Assembly (NCBI GenBank): GCA_030549175.1 | Contig: JAUKUA010000007.1 | Span: forward strand, 1,736,001 to 1,800,000 | Length of the DNA: 64,000 nucleotides | Reading direction: 5' to 3' | Source of the DNA: Lasiosphaeris hirsuta | Lineage: Eukaryota > Ascomycota > Sordariomycetes > Sordariales > Lasiosphaeriaceae | Translations under genes and position numbers: made by a program | The notes under the pieces: generated by a model | Databases searched by the model: none | Told to the model about the DNA's origin: nothing | The model's input: only the letters and a program-made list of their open reading frames with translations | Part shown: one piece after another, positions 1-11,383 of the stretch | Layout: each line of letters starts with the position of its first letter | How positions within the stretch are numbered: the stretch's first letter is position 1

Positions 1-134
1 TCGCGAATCTCGACATAGAGCGAGATGGCTCCGGCCAGTAGAGAGCCTATTGCAACAAACCAACTGATAATAAGCCCAAACAGACACCATCGCCTAGTAT
101 TAGCGCTGTCGAGGCGGTACTGGTAGGTATCCAT
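1..134 (-). CDS. 5' end of a membrane protein, cut by the left window edge
   Basis: Reading leftwards from an ATG at 134, an open frame runs without a stop to base 1, giving 44 codons. The peptide starts MDTYQYRLDSANTRRW and is followed by an uninterrupted hydrophobic stretch at about residues 17-40 (CLFGLIISWFVAIGSLLAGA), a convincing single transmembrane helix preceded by basic residues. Only the first exon or part of it is in the window, so the family cannot be named. The case rests on the ATG, the open frame and the membrane helix; a chance frame of this length cannot be excluded. If real, it is transcribed divergently from the RQC1 gene. Confidence 0.45.
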   Translation of the reverse strand, partial: MDTYQYRLDSANTRRWCLFGLIISWFVAIGSLLAGAISLYVEIR

Positions 135-1298
135 GGTTCTAGATCATGTCCTCCTCCCTCCTCCTCCTTTCCGTGTAGGCGCGAAGTGCGCGTTCGGTCT
201 GCTGGGCCAGGCACAAGGCAAAAGTGCGTTGGGTGACATGTTGGAGAAGAGAAGAGTGCCACGGGCCAGAAGTTCAGCGCAGAGCCAGCGCAGAGCCTCG
301 TCTCTCTTTGAAACCCCTCCCCTCAGCCATTGAAGCTATTGGAACAGGGGTTTCGTTCAGCCTCAGAGTCCGGCCGCGAGAAGGCAGCGGCAACACGGCC
401 AAATGCATCGCTAGTGGGCGCCATTGGCGGGGATATGAATATTGATGGAACCATGAGCTGCATGGGGCGGGGAACACGCGATATTGACAAGAGGAGCGTT
501 TGAAATCGCATTTGCGACATTGCAAACGTGGGAAAAAGACCCTCCAAGTGTGCTACTGCTGAGCAGGAAAGGGACTGGGAAGAGGATCCAATCCAAAGCT
601 AAGACAAGGACGGATCGGTTTGAAAATATCTGGCCTTCCAGCTTAGTTACCAGCCGGGGTAGCGGGGTGGAGCAGAAACGCATCTTCGTTGCAAAGCCGT
701 GGAAAAATGTACAGTAGTCGACAGAAGCTGTTGGTGGCTGATATGGGGCAAGAGAAAGACAGAAAAAAACAGAAAGTGGATGGTGTTTGTGCAGATATCG
801 ATGTTATTCGGGAGGAATGTGAAGCTACCTACTGGCCTCGCTGCCCTCGCGTGCGGTGGTTTGGCAGTGATTGAGGCTCCACATTAATGCCTCAGGACGC
901 AGTTTCGTGCAAGCCCGATTAGGTGTGGATTCCATAAGGCTGCGCTTTGCCTTCCAAGCCGGGTGACTGTGTCGGCGGCGGGAGGGGACTCTCACATTGC
1001 ATGCTTGCTTGAGTTTGCCCCAAGTCAACCACAGGGCTGCAACCGATATTTCAAGGGTAAAAGAAGAATCGATGCCTCATATCCTGCCAGTATTTCACTG
1101 TATTGTCCACAAGCCATCCCCGGCAGGTTTTTGGCCCAAGCATTGCAGCGACCATTCATCTCGTCGAGTGAGTCGAGTGAGGGGCATCGGCACTCAGTAT
1201 ACCATCGGCACAGACCCCGCTAGGCTCAAGACGGAGCTCAAGCTAAGGGACGACAGCGCGCCTTCTGACCACTGACCAACGGTCTCCGAGACAGCAAA
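135..1298. other. intergenic region upstream of RQC1
   Basis: About 1.16 kb between the divergent start of the left-edge membrane protein and the RQC1 start codon. It holds only short, overlapping frames without recognisable domains. It must contain the RQC1 promoter and 5' leader; no TATA box or named operator stands out. Confidence 0.6.
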
Positions 1299-3551
1299 AT
1301 GGCGAGCCGACAAATGCGGAAGCTGCGCAAGCAGCAGGAACTTCTCAACCTTGAAAAAGAGGCAGTTGAGGGTCATGATGAATCTGAAGATGAGCCTGCC
1401 CCACGGGCAAAGCCCCAGAGAAACGTTTTCTCTGGTTTCGCAGCTCTGGGTGATCTTAGAGACGACAACGATAGTGACAACGACAAGAGCGACGATGATG
1501 GGCCTCAGCAGATTCCCCAAAAAGACGAGGTCCCTGAACCAACCCCCGGCAAAAAGAGTAAGAAGTCAAAGAAGAAAAAGAAAAAAGGGAAGAAGGCCGA
1601 GTCATCTGCGCCAACGAAGGAGGAGCCAGAGCCTCTCGATGAGATAGACCAGGCACTCAAGGAACTCAAATTGGCAGAATCGAGACAAGTCGATGCCGCC
1701 ACGGCCCACGCTGCCCCCGATGCGTCGGCCGGTCCGCTGCGTGAGCTTTTTGGAATCAACTTCCAGCACCTTAAGGCCATGAACGAGATGCGCAAGTTGT
1801 TCGGGAAGGTTATGGAGTCGGCTGACGCCGAGGGCGCTCAAGAGAGCCGCGTTAGGGGAGCCCGGCGGGACGTTGATCTCGAGGCCTACCTGAGTGCTCA
1901 GGCGGGCTTCATCGGTGGCCAAGGCCAATCGTCCAAGCCGGCAATGTTCGACAGTGTTTTGCGTACTAACCCCTTCATCGAAGGAAAGAAGACGTGGCCT
2001 CGAGATTCTGCCCTCGGTCTTAAAATGGCATGCATGACAAACGACAGGGCCGACGTCGCCGAGTACGCCTTTTGTCATGACGAGCGCTACGATGTTCTGG
2101 AGTCTGGCTTCTTCCACCTCGTGCAGATGTACGACCCCAGGCGAATCGTTCACTTCCTATACCAGCACCCCTACCACGTCTCCTCGCTCATCCAGGTGAG
2201 CAAGGTTGCCAAGCAAGACCAGAATTCTGCCCTCGCCGCCGATCTCATTGAGAGAGCGCTGTTCACATTTGGGAGAGTCGGTCTCAAGGACTTTCGCAAG
2301 AAGCTGGAACAGGGGCGAGTAATGATGGACTTTGCAAGGCCAGAAAATCGGCAGTTTTTCTTGGCAGGCTGGCACCTCATCCAGCAGCTCGTCCTGAAAG
2401 GCACGTACCGTACAGCATTTGAGTGGGCCAAGCTCTTACTCGGGATCAACCACGAGGACCCTTACGCCATGATAAACTGGATTCATGTCTTAGCAATCCG
2501 CGCGTATCAGGCACAGTGGTTTGTTGACCTTTGCAACACCAAGCTCCTCGATGAGACAGAGGGTATCCCCGCAAGCCTCTACGCTAAGCAAACCCTTCCT
2601 CTGGCGTATCTCCAGCTGGAGGACCCGACCCGTGCCAAGGCATCTCTAGTTGAAGGCATCGAGCGTGCTCCTTGGCTCTACGGAGCCCTATTCAAGGCCC
2701 TAGGCTTAGACACGCCCAAGTCCATCTGGGGCGTCCAGCCCCGCAATGACAACGAGGAGCTGTATACCCAGCTCTACATCCATATGGCCAAGGACCTATG
2801 GAACAATCCGCAGGCCACGGCCCTTCTCGTCGAGGCTGCCAAGGCGGCGCAAAAGGCGGCGCCAAACACGCTTCCTGCGAGCCAGCCGGTGTCACTCGGC
2901 ACCGCACGCTTCATCTACCTAGACAACACGCCCGACTTGATGTCAGCCGTGCCGCGCCAGATGTTGCACGCGTCACCCAACTTCGACTTCGACCCACTGC
3001 CGCCCGCTCGCGCCGATAATAAATTCTCGAGCTCTAGACAGGAGAAGCCGTGGTTACCTTCGACCCGTGAGGACGGTTTGGCAGCGTTTCCGGACGCAAT
3101 AGTGAGAGACATCTTCGCCGGAGGGGCCGCCGGGGGTGGTGCGGGGCTCCTGGGACATGGGCTGGGAGGTGATGGTGATGAGGAGGATGATGACCAGGCA
3201 GGTTTTGAGGAGCAACTGGCGCATATGGCACGCGAGGCCGAGAGGGGAAATATTCCGACGGACAGGCGAGGTTTCCTGGGGAGGGTGTTGGATATGATGA
3301 TGCCACATCTTATGCCCGGGGGCCGAGGTGGTATGAGTGATGAGGACGAAGACGAGGAGGAAGACGACGACGATGAGATTGCAATCCGCACAGGTTACGA
3401 CTCGGACGATGCAGCTGATGATCTCCCGGACTTGGAGGACATACCGGCCGCGCATCATGCTGGTCTACAGGCTCAGGTGGAGGATGCCAGTGATAGTGAC
3501 GACGAGTTTTCCGGGTTAGCAGAAAATGCTGCAAGTCGACGCCCTACCTAG
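1299..3551 (+). CDS. RQC1: RQC1/TCF25-family ribosome quality control subunit
   Basis: A single-exon 750-residue protein of the TCF25/Rqc1 family (DUF654). In yeast, Rqc1 works with Ltn1, Rqc2 and Cdc48 on stalled 60S subunits to clear nascent chains. Seen here: a basic start (MASRQMRKLRKQQELLN), the conserved short motif FSGFAALGD near residues 44-52, a lysine block at about 84-98, and a long helical central region (about 150-560) typical of the family, including NPFIEGKKTWPR and the segment around FYQHPYHVSSLIQVS-like residues. The C-terminus is low-complexity and strongly acidic (DEDEDEEEDDDDE). The length fits fungal homologues. The ATG at 1299 is the first in frame and gives the conserved basic N-terminus. 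Assignment is by motif memory, not by a search. Confidence 0.88.
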   Translation: MASRQMRKLRKQQELLNLEKEAVEGHDESEDEPAPRAKPQRNVFSGFAALGDLRDDNDSDNDKSDDDGPQQIPQKDEVPEPTPGKKSKKSKKKKKKGKKAESSAPTKEEPEPLDEIDQALKELKLAESRQVDAATAHAAPDASAGPLRELFGINFQHLKAMNEMRKLFGKVMESADAEGAQESRVRGARRDVDLEAYLSAQAGFIGGQGQSSKPAMFDSVLRTNPFIEGKKTWPRDSALGLKMACMTNDRADVAEYAFCHDERYDVLESGFFHLVQMYDPRRIVHFLYQHPYHVSSLIQVSKVAKQDQNSALAADLIERALFTFGRVGLKDFRKKLEQGRVMMDFARPENRQFFLAGWHLIQQLVLKGTYRTAFEWAKLLLGINHEDPYAMINWIHVLAIRAYQAQWFVDLCNTKLLDETEGIPASLYAKQTLPLAYLQLEDPTRAKASLVEGIERAPWLYGALFKALGLDTPKSIWGVQPRNDNEELYTQLYIHMAKDLWNNPQATALLVEAAKAAQKAAPNTLPASQPVSLGTARFIYLDNTPDLMSAVPRQMLHASPNFDFDPLPPARADNKFSSSRQEKPWLPSTREDGLAAFPDAIVRDIFAGGAAGGGAGLLGHGLGGDGDEEDDDQAGFEEQLAHMAREAERGNIPTDRRGFLGRVLDMMMPHLMPGGRGGMSDEDEDEEEDDDDEIAIRTGYDSDDAADDLPDLEDIPAAHHAGLQAQVEDASDSDDEFSGLAENAASRRPT

Positions 3552-4337
3552 TCCTAGCACGCGGTGATTGTATGTCTACGCTGCAAGATAGTGGTTTGCT
3601 TGGAAGGTTACTTTAGACTAGAAAACCTGTGATCCAGCAATCGACCCTGTAGAGAAGCATGTTCATCCTGGAGCAGCAACCTGTTACTTCTGGTACTCAG
3701 GGAGCCCCAACAATAGTTTGTTTCAGTGGTGAGTCGAAGACGAGATGAGACTGGTGTGGTGAGCAAGTTTCATGCTATGAGTGTCGAGACTCGATACTCC
3801 ACGGCCCGAGATGCGAATTGCTCTAGATGCGCCGCACTGTGTGCTCTCGCCATATTTTGGAGCTGGCTACAGTGCGGATGGTTTCCCGAGTAAAGTGCGC
3901 ACGCAATCTGGGCTGTCTCACAGACAATCGATCATGGCGATGCAAGATGGCGATTGATTACCTTTTTCCCATGCTTGATTTCAAAGGACCCCAGGCACAG
4001 GGCTTCCGTACCACCACAGCCGCGCCAATATCCCGTGAGAGCACATTATTAATAAGCTTGTTTCGATTGTCGTCTGCTGGTGTCTCGCAGCCCCGAAGAT
4101 GTATTAAAAAGGCTAGGTCCTCGCCCCTCCCCGCCTGCCCCTCCTCCCCCCCATCCGCAGCTGCCTCCTGCATTCCTTGGCTTTTGACCCCTCCACCATT
4201 CAAACTCTCCGACTTTGTCTCCGATTCACATCCCACCGCTTTTCCCATCGCTGCCCACCCTCGCAAGATTACCTCCAAACTATCACCAAAATACCCACCA
4301 CTATACAGCATTACCTCTAAATAATACTATTGCAAAG
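3552..4337. promoter_or_regulatory. RQC1 3' region and pyrimidine-rich ATX1 leader
   Basis: About 790 bp between the RQC1 stop and the copper chaperone start. The first half is unremarkable 3' flank. From about 4115 to 4310 the + strand is dominated by C and T runs (for example around 4130-4165), a composition usual for promoters and 5' leaders of highly expressed filamentous-fungal genes. A frame of 165 codons (3827-4324) crosses the region but has no recognisable domain and is not annotated. Confidence 0.5.
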
Positions 4338-4727
4338 ATGGCTGACGTCGACGCCGTTGCCCCCTCCGCGCCTGCCGCCGAGCACACGTACAAGTTCAAT
4401 GTCAGCATGAGCTGCGGCGGCTGCTCCGGCGCAGTCGATAGGGTCCTGAAGAAGCTCGACGGTTAGTTTCCTTCCCCGTCCTTTGAGCCCCCCTCGCTCC
4501 TCCCAAAGAAATACCACGAGGAAGAGAGATAAAAAACTAACACGCTTCCCACACACGCAGGCGTCAAGTCTTACGAAGTCTCGCTCGAGAACCAGACAGC
4601 AACGGTTGTGGCCGACGAGGGCCTAGCCTACGACAAGGTGCTCAGGACCATTGCCAAGACGGGGAAAAAGGTCAACTCGGGCGAGGCCGACGGTGTCGAG
4701 CAGAGCGTCGTTGTCAAGGACGAGTAG
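4338..4727 (+). CDS. ATX1: ATX1-like cytosolic copper chaperone
   Basis: Two exons, 4338-4461 and 4561-4727, give 96 residues. The intron starts gttagt, ends cacgcag and has a ctaac branch site about 20 bases before its end. The protein is a single heavy-metal-associated (HMA) fold. The MxCxxC copper site is MSCGGC in exon 1. Exon 2 supplies YEVSLENQTATVV and the conserved KTGKK loop, whose lysine in yeast Atx1 helps docking to the Ccc2-type P-type ATPase. Known role of the family: delivery of Cu(I) to the Golgi copper pump for loading multicopper oxidases. A short alanine/proline-rich N-terminal extension of about 13 residues precedes the usual start, and a short acidic tail follows the domain. 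The spliced frame is unique and restores the complete fold. Confidence 0.93.
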
Positions 4728-6346
4728 GCTCGGCGGCGCAGACGCGCGCGGTGCTCGGGACGCTTTTTTTCTTGTATTGGTCGGTTTTAGCGGCGGCGAT
4801 GCGAATCTTCTTTCTTGCCTATCCGTCTGCCTGGAATGGATGGATTGTTTCGCGCCTGGGCATCATGGTATTGGGGGAAGGATGGGAGTGGCTATGCTAG
4901 AGCCGTTCACCTGAGGGACGAAATCGATGACGTTTTTTGAGCAGTGGGTTCTTGAAGCAGGCGATATTTCTTGGGGGCTTGGAGTGGTTGTGCTGGTGTG
5001 GCTCTGCTTGATGGCTTCTCCCTAGTAGTGACTTTGGAAGCTGGACATTGGTAAGGTTTCCATTCGGAGAGCGCGCCGATTGACTGTGATGCCCTCCGAG
5101 TCCCATAGGTCGCCGTGAGATGTTCCGCATGTCGCAGCACTTGGCCGCATGCTTGCTCTTATCTCATTTGCCATCGATGTGCGTTCGCCGTTGAAGGCTG
5201 GCACGCTAGTTCCACATGGACAATTGTAACGGGGAGGGTGTTTATATTTCTGCTTAAAATAAGCACAGTCACGCCGTAGTTGTGTATACAGCGTCGGTGT
5301 TGGAAAGGACGGGAAAGCGCGCATCGTTGAGGTGAGAATGCTTCGATGAATAACCCGGCTCAGCATGCCGTCCAGTTGTATACAATATTTTTCGTAAAGG
5401 TTGAGTACCTACTGATGGGCTCTCGACATGGGATCATTGCGATATGATTCTGCACTGTACCTAGGTATTGCTACGACTTTCTCTTGTATCTATTTGCGCT
5501 CGTGTCAACCCATACCTGGCCGGCTTGGACGGCTATTGGTAGCTACCAAGCTATGTTATCTAACAGCGTGACCATTAGAGTTGTTTGGTGACGGTTGGCG
5601 CAGGGTCTTGTTGGTGTTCCGAATATGGACGGGACGCAATCGACACCTTAAACTAGCCGGTATATACCTAGATCACTCCATATTCGCCGTAGATGCTGGG
5701 TTATCGCTGTGGATGTTTTGTCTCCACTCCCGTGTATGATCATGGTTATTGGTCAGCCACGCAATTCCTCTCCAGAAATTAGTATCGGTAATGGAACTGC
5801 TACTAAGCTGATGCAGTGCAGTACCCAATCTTAGGTTAATCGCCAAGAAATGTTAGTTGGAGAGCCGAGGCTCGAGTAAGCTGGGAGCTGCGCCTTTCCT
5901 AAGGGGTCCTAGGTCTCAAACGGACACCCCACACCATGATCTTGAGGTTGATGGACCAAGTTCATGTGATAATGGTAGGACAAGAATATCTTCGGAATTT
6001 TCCCTATTCGAATTGATCGAGCTTTGTTTCCTGGACTTGCTCAAGGTTGGGTTTTTGTCGAATTCGGTGTTAGTGGTAAAGGGGGCCTCGGCATCTTGCC
6101 CATCCCCGCATCTTCGGCCTGGGGTTAAAACGTGGGGAAACCTGGAAGCTGTCACCCCTGGAACCGGGATCGAGGCACATGAGCCTCGCCAGGGCGTGAC
6201 GACGCAGTGCATTACAAACCCGAGCTGTCCTCTTCGATCAATCACGGGGGCTTCCCTTGTTTCTGTTACTTGTCTTCTCGCGACCTGTTTTCTTGTGCCA
6301 CCACCAAGTAAATACACAATACAGTCAATACATACAATACAGCACA
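4728..6346. other. intergenic region upstream of the thiolase gene
   Basis: About 1.6 kb without a supportable gene. Frames such as 5857-6447 are open by chance and have no domain signal. The last 60 bases before the thiolase ATG carry A/C-rich repeats of the kind aatacacaatacag, typical of a fungal leader. No RNA gene or repeat was recognised. Confidence 0.5.
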
Positions 6347-7786
6347 ATGGCGCCCAAACCAAGACAGCCATGTTACGTCCTCGGCGTAGGCATGACAAAG
6401 TTCATCAAGCCCAGGGGCAAGGTCGACTACACCGAGCTTGGCTTTGAGGCCGGCGTTAAGGCTATGCTAGATGCTCAGATCACATACGACGATGTCGAAC
6501 AGGGCATCGCGTGCTACTGCTACGGCGACTCAACGTGTGGGCAACGCGTCTTCTACCAATTCGGCATGACGGGAATCCCCATCTACAACGTCAACAACAA
6601 CTGCTCAACCGGCTCCACGGGGCTGGCCATGGCGCGTGACCTCATCTCACACGGCGGAGCAGACTGCATCATGGTGTTGGGCTTTGAGAAGATGATGCCC
6701 GGCAGCCTGCAGTCCTTCTTCAACGACCGAGAGAACCCTACCGGAACCACTGGCAAGATGATGGCGGTGACGAGGGGAGTCACGAACGCCCCCGGGGCGG
6801 CTCAGCTATTTGGCAATGCCGGGCGCGAGTACATGGAGAAGTAAGTTTGGCGCGCCTCCTCCCATTGACGTGCGAGCTCACGAGACTGACGGCGCGATTT
6901 CAGGTTCGGCGCCACGGCCGATGATTTTGGGGAAATCGCCCGCATTAACCATGCGCACTCAGTGAATAACCCGTATTCGCAATTCCAGGATGTGTACACA
7001 CTCGATCAGGTCATGGCCTCGGCCAAGATCCACGAGCCCCTAACAAAACTCCAATGTTGCCCAACATCAGACGGCGGCGCGGCCGCCGTGCTGGTATCTC
7101 AGGAATTCCTCGACGCACGCCCCCGTCTCAAGGAGCAAGCAGTCCTGATTGCCGGGCAATGTCTTGCTACCGACTCGCCGAGCCTGTTCTCCAAGAGCTC
7201 TATCGACCTGATGGGCCGAGCAATGACACAACAGGCGACCAAAGTTGCCATGGGCGAGGCCGGTGTCACGCCGAGTGACTTTTCGGTGTGCGAGCTCCAC
7301 GACTGCTTTAGCGCCAATGAGATGATCGTTATCGACGCTCTGGGCCTGTCAGAGCCAGGCAAGGCTCACGAGATGGTCCGGAACGGCGACATCACGTATG
7401 GCGGAAAGATTGTCATCAACCCAAGTGGTGGACTTATCTCCAAGGGCCACCCGCTCGGAGCAACAGGTATCGCGCAGTGCGCTGAGCTAGTTTGGCACCT
7501 GCGAGGCTGGGCCAACAACCGCGGTGTTCCGCATACTAAGTGGGCACTGCAACACAACCTCGGTCTTGGCGGTGCGGTGGTCGTTACCGTTTATCGCCGC
7601 GCCGATGGCAAGGAGGCCCCCGTAGTGGACTCGGCGACGGTCGGCCAAGCCAACAAGCTTGGTTACAACCCGGCGGTTGTGGCTAAGGGGTTTACGGGGG
7701 AGCAGGCCAAGGCGGTGCGAAGCAAGGACAAGTCGAGCGGCTGGGCGCTGCAAGATACGTTGAAGAAGGTTGAGGCGCGCTTTTAG
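6347..7786 (+). CDS. SCP-x type 3-ketoacyl-CoA thiolase / acetyl-CoA acyltransferase
   Basis: Two exons, 6347-6840 and 6904-7786 (intron gtaagt to tttcag), give 458 residues. This is the sterol-carrier-protein-X/lipid-transfer thiolase subgroup, which cleaves 3-ketoacyl-CoA in peroxisomal or mitochondrial beta-oxidation. Visible motifs: the acyl-accepting cysteine in NNNCSTGSTG (Cys86), the ELHDCFSANE histidine motif and the C-terminal GGLISKGHPLGATG motif carrying the second catalytic histidine, then LGLGGAVVV. There is no fused SCP2 domain, unlike the mammalian protein. The last residues, ARF, weakly resemble a peroxisomal PTS1 tripeptide but are not canonical. The ORF upstream of the ATG at 6347 is open to 6257, but the thiolase similarity begins right after this ATG. 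Confidence 0.9.
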
Positions 7787-9710
7787 GTAAGGTATGGAAG
7801 CATACGAAGGGTTGTGTAATTAGTATAATAGGATGTAACGGGGCCATAGTTTCCGGGATGCACCACACGCAGCCTCACCAATGCCTTGACGACATTATGT
7901 CTTGAATCGATGTTCATTCCGAGTTTTGGGCACGTCGTTACACCCGGAGGACGATCGCCAATGTTCCCTTGAGGGACGTTAAGAAGCCCCTTGGGAGGTT
8001 CCATTCTGCCTGATGGGTGATCATGCGGCTCATCCGCTGTGGGTATTTGGATATTCGACGAGGACGTTCCGGACTCGCGGTCCGCGGCTCGTTTTGGGAC
8101 TGCGCTGAGCGTGTGTCACGAGAGCAAGTCGAAGCGGCGTGCCGTTGAAACGGGAAAAACGAAGAAAGTCGCCAAATTGAATATTCCACCGATTCTGGGA
8201 TGCTGGTTCCCCGGCTTGGCAGCACCTTTGCCCCTTGCAGCCTAAGGCAGGTGTGGGGGCCCGTGCAGCTGTCTGAGAGCGTTCCACGAAGCTTCGACTG
8301 GGGGCGATCACACATCTCTCACACCTCTCACACTTTGACAAGGCCAACAGCCCAAGCCCAAAATCATGCGCGCTTTCCAACTGCAATTCGCCAGCAGCCA
8401 GTTCCAACCAGATTATACCTATTTATCCTAAGATATACCTTATTTACACGCGAGGACAGCAAGACCCTGCGTCTGGTCCTGTGTTTGGTCCTGCTCATCT
8501 CAGCGTGGCAATCCTCTCTGCCAATCGACGCCCGCCGATGCTTCCCACCATGCCGTTTCTCATCTCACTCAACATCTCATCTCATGTCTCTGATCACGTC
8601 TTTCAAACTCCTCTTCTAATCGTGGGGAACGCATTACATGTCGTCGATCAGCCCATGGAGGCAGCCGTTTCAAAGACCGAGGCCCGTCCAATTGGCGTCT
8701 ATCCCACCCTTCTTAGGCCTACTACAATGGGATTAAAACAATTGTTTCTTTGGCTTCTCTCCTGGCCCCCGGCTGTTTGGATACCAATGCATGAACGAAG
8801 CCCGCATTTACACGGACTTGCCGGCACTTCTGCCTTCGTCTGGGGCGGCCAGTCGCCAGTCCCCTCTGCCTTCCCTTTGCTCCTTCTCCTAGGCCTGCCC
8901 TGTCTGCCCATCTCGTCATCAACTGGTTCGCCTGACGACCAAATCTCATGATCGTCGTCCTCTCTGTTCCAACCCATCCACCTCTCTCGTGTTTTAGCCT
9001 ATTTCTGTCCACTCCGTGTCATGTTTTAGTTCGAGTTAGTCAAAGGAAGCGGAGGGGGGCGCGCCCATAGATGTGTTGTCTTTGGCAAGGCGAGAAGGCT
9101 GAAGAGTTCTGAGGCTTAACTTCTGGGCCCCGTGTGCCTTGTTCACGTTGCCCGTTTGGTGCTGCTCCGTACACACCCTGTATATTGCCCTCCGTACCTG
9201 GTTTCGCGGCGGCAGCCCTTCCTTTAGCTAGGGTGTTTGATACGGCCCAGTTGAGAGATCGCATGAGGACCTAAGCTGAGGCTCTACCCCCCACGCCCTG
9301 CACCTCATCTGCAACCCCAGGCTCGCTTCGGCCCACTCGGGGAGGCCCAGATCACTCACTTGGATCTGGGCGCGAATCAGATTACCCCCGTCTGCCCCGA
9401 GGACCAGACTGATATAGATCTGGTAAGAACTGCTCCGTTGGTTTCGTCCCCCTCTGATCACCGTGCTGGCCGCCGTACTTCTATTTTAGCCGTGAGTCGC
9501 AGCCAGGACTTTTCGATCTCAGCCTGTCCATCACCTTCCCACCCTCTCTCTCTCCCTCCCTCTCTCTCTTAAAGGCTTTGGGTGAAGCCAGCCCGTTACC
9601 TCCGGCCCTGCCCTTGATTCCTATTATCTTTCTCTCCTTTCGCACCATCGACCCGGTATCATGAGAAGTCACTGGGACTCGAAATTATAGCGTGTGCCCC
9701 TCTTGCCAAC
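7787..9710. other. long intergenic region before the PTH11-like gene
   Basis: About 1.9 kb with no recognisable coding domain. Its last kilobase is C/T-rich on the + strand, with a pronounced CT tract at about 9540-9570 (ccctctctctctccctcc), which suggests a long promoter and untranslated leader for the downstream gene. A 156-codon frame at 8481-8951 has no domain signal and is rejected as a gene. Confidence 0.5.
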
Positions 9711-11383
9711 ATGGCTACTCAGACACCGACAGCCGATCTCTCTGGAGGGCCGGTCCTTCTCTCCTTCTCCCTGGCTACGGCGAGTTTTGCCCTCGCCACT
9801 ACCTTCGTCCGCTTCTGCGTCCGCGCGGGAATCTATAATCATATTGGAGCCGATGACTATGTTATGGGGGTAGCCACAGTGAGTTTGTCCGGGGGATACG
9901 GTTACGGAAACCCCAGGAAATGTCTCTAATCGGGGCCTCGTCACGGAACAGCTGGTGGCCTTAATAGGAACGATATTTGGCATCGTGGAGAGCACGACGA
10001 CAGACCCGTCGCGGGCTTTGGAATTCGATGTGTTGGGTCAACCGTGGTACCTCATGAGTGCCACTCTGGCTAAGATCTCGATTTGCCTCTTCTTCATCGG
10101 TCTCCTTGGGAGGGCACGGCAGTGGAGGATGTTGCTGGGAGTTCTCGTCTTCCTCATGGCTGCCGTCAATTTCAGTTTCTCCCTCACGGTGAACCTGCAG
10201 TGCCGCCCGCTGGAGAAGCTGTGGAGGACGACTGTGGCTGGTGTATGCTGGGATCCGAGTGTGCAGCTTAATTTTGGATATTTCCAAGGTGGTATGTTAT
10301 GCCGAACCCGAAAGCGGGAGGGAACGGTGTGCTGACTGAGGGACTAGCTTTCTCTCTTTTTTCATGGTTCTTCCTGGCCGTCTTCCCCGTCTTGATTGTT
10401 CGAGATATGCGGATCGACGGCAACAAGACGTGGCCGTTTTACGTCTCGGCGGTACTCAGCTTTGCGTAAGCATCTCCAACGACGATCTGACAACAGCCAG
10501 CTAACATCCCTCAAGCTCCGGCATTTTTGCCATCGTCAAGACAGCCGACGCCTCTCAAACTAGTAATGTGAGCGTCTACACCTCACACCACTTTTACGCT
10601 AGCCTGATGGCCAAGTAAGCCCTCCAATGCCCTGACAAGCGTCCTAAGACCGGGCCTTACTAACCGCCATCCAGCCTCGAGCAAAACCTCGGACTCATCG
10701 CCGCCAACGTCCTCACGCTAGGGCCTCTGTTCTCTCCCTCGTCCCGGCGCAACATCTCCGCCTCCCGTTCCGGGGCTAGCGGGAACGGCAAGGCCACAAG
10801 CAGCCGCGCCGGCAGCACCCGCCCCATTGCGTCGCGCTCCAGCTCCCGCGGCGGCGCCAACTCGGCCCGCTCCTCCATCATCGACCTCAAGCGCACGACG
10901 CACTTGATCATCGAGGGCCCGCGGCGCGCGAGCTTAGAGCGCAGCGGGAGCAAGAACAGCATGCGAGACCGCGACTTCATCATGAGCGAGGATGAGGGCG
11001 AGCGGGAGGAATACGATCTAGGAGAGCAGATGCCGCGGCGCATGTTTAGCCGTAGCCGGAATCACCGGCGCGAGCAGAGCCTAGACTCGCTCGACCTTGA
11101 GGCGTGGCCCAGGGGCATTATCAAGACGGTCAGCGTCGAGGTAGTAGAGGAGGTCAATCCCGACCACGTCCCCGCCCGCAGTGAGAGCCGCGCTGGCGGC
11201 GGGGTCCGAAGCGAGAGCCGCGCGGGCTTTGCCCCCGTCGTGAGGAGCGAGAGTCGCGCGGGCAATGCTAATGGCACGGTGGCGGGCTGGGGGCCGGAGC
11301 CCAGCGATGAGAGGGTCAGTGGTACGAGCGGCGTGGAGCAGGATTGGGAGACCATGTTGAGAGAGGGGCCACCGGGGAGGTGA
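9711..11383 (+). CDS. PTH11-like rhodopsin-domain integral membrane protein
   Basis: Five exons: 9711-9878, 9952-10291, 10348-10466, 10516-10615 and 10674-11383 (the last three junctions inferred from gtaagc donors, the nearest AG and frame continuity). The protein has the fungal rhodopsin/PTH11-like seven-helix domain: helix 1 (LLSFSLATASFALATTFVR), the GADDYVMGVA motif, the LMSATLAKISICLFFIGLL helix, then LQCRPLEKLW, CWDPSVQLNFGYFQG and SLFSWFFLAVFPVLIVRDMR. The loop ending LMANLEQNLGLIAANVLTLGPL closes the domain. A C-terminal cytoplasmic tail of about 230 residues is rich in Ser and Arg and contains three copies of a short SESRAG motif. The family includes receptors for surface sensing in plant pathogens, but most members have no known ligand. 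Subfamily and ligand cannot be inferred. Confidence 0.82.
11197..11268 (+). repeat. repeated SESRAG-coding units in the PTH11-like tail
   Basis: Within the last exon the unit encoding R-SESRAG recurs three times between about 11175 and 11265, with spacers of 5-9 codons. It is a short intragenic repeat in a low-complexity cytoplasmic tail. The repeated serines in basic context are plausible phosphorylation sites, but this is inference. Confidence 0.6.

Noticed and set aside
8481..8951. A 156-codon plus-strand frame
   Set aside because: No recognisable domain; it lies in C/T-rich DNA that opens frames by chance.
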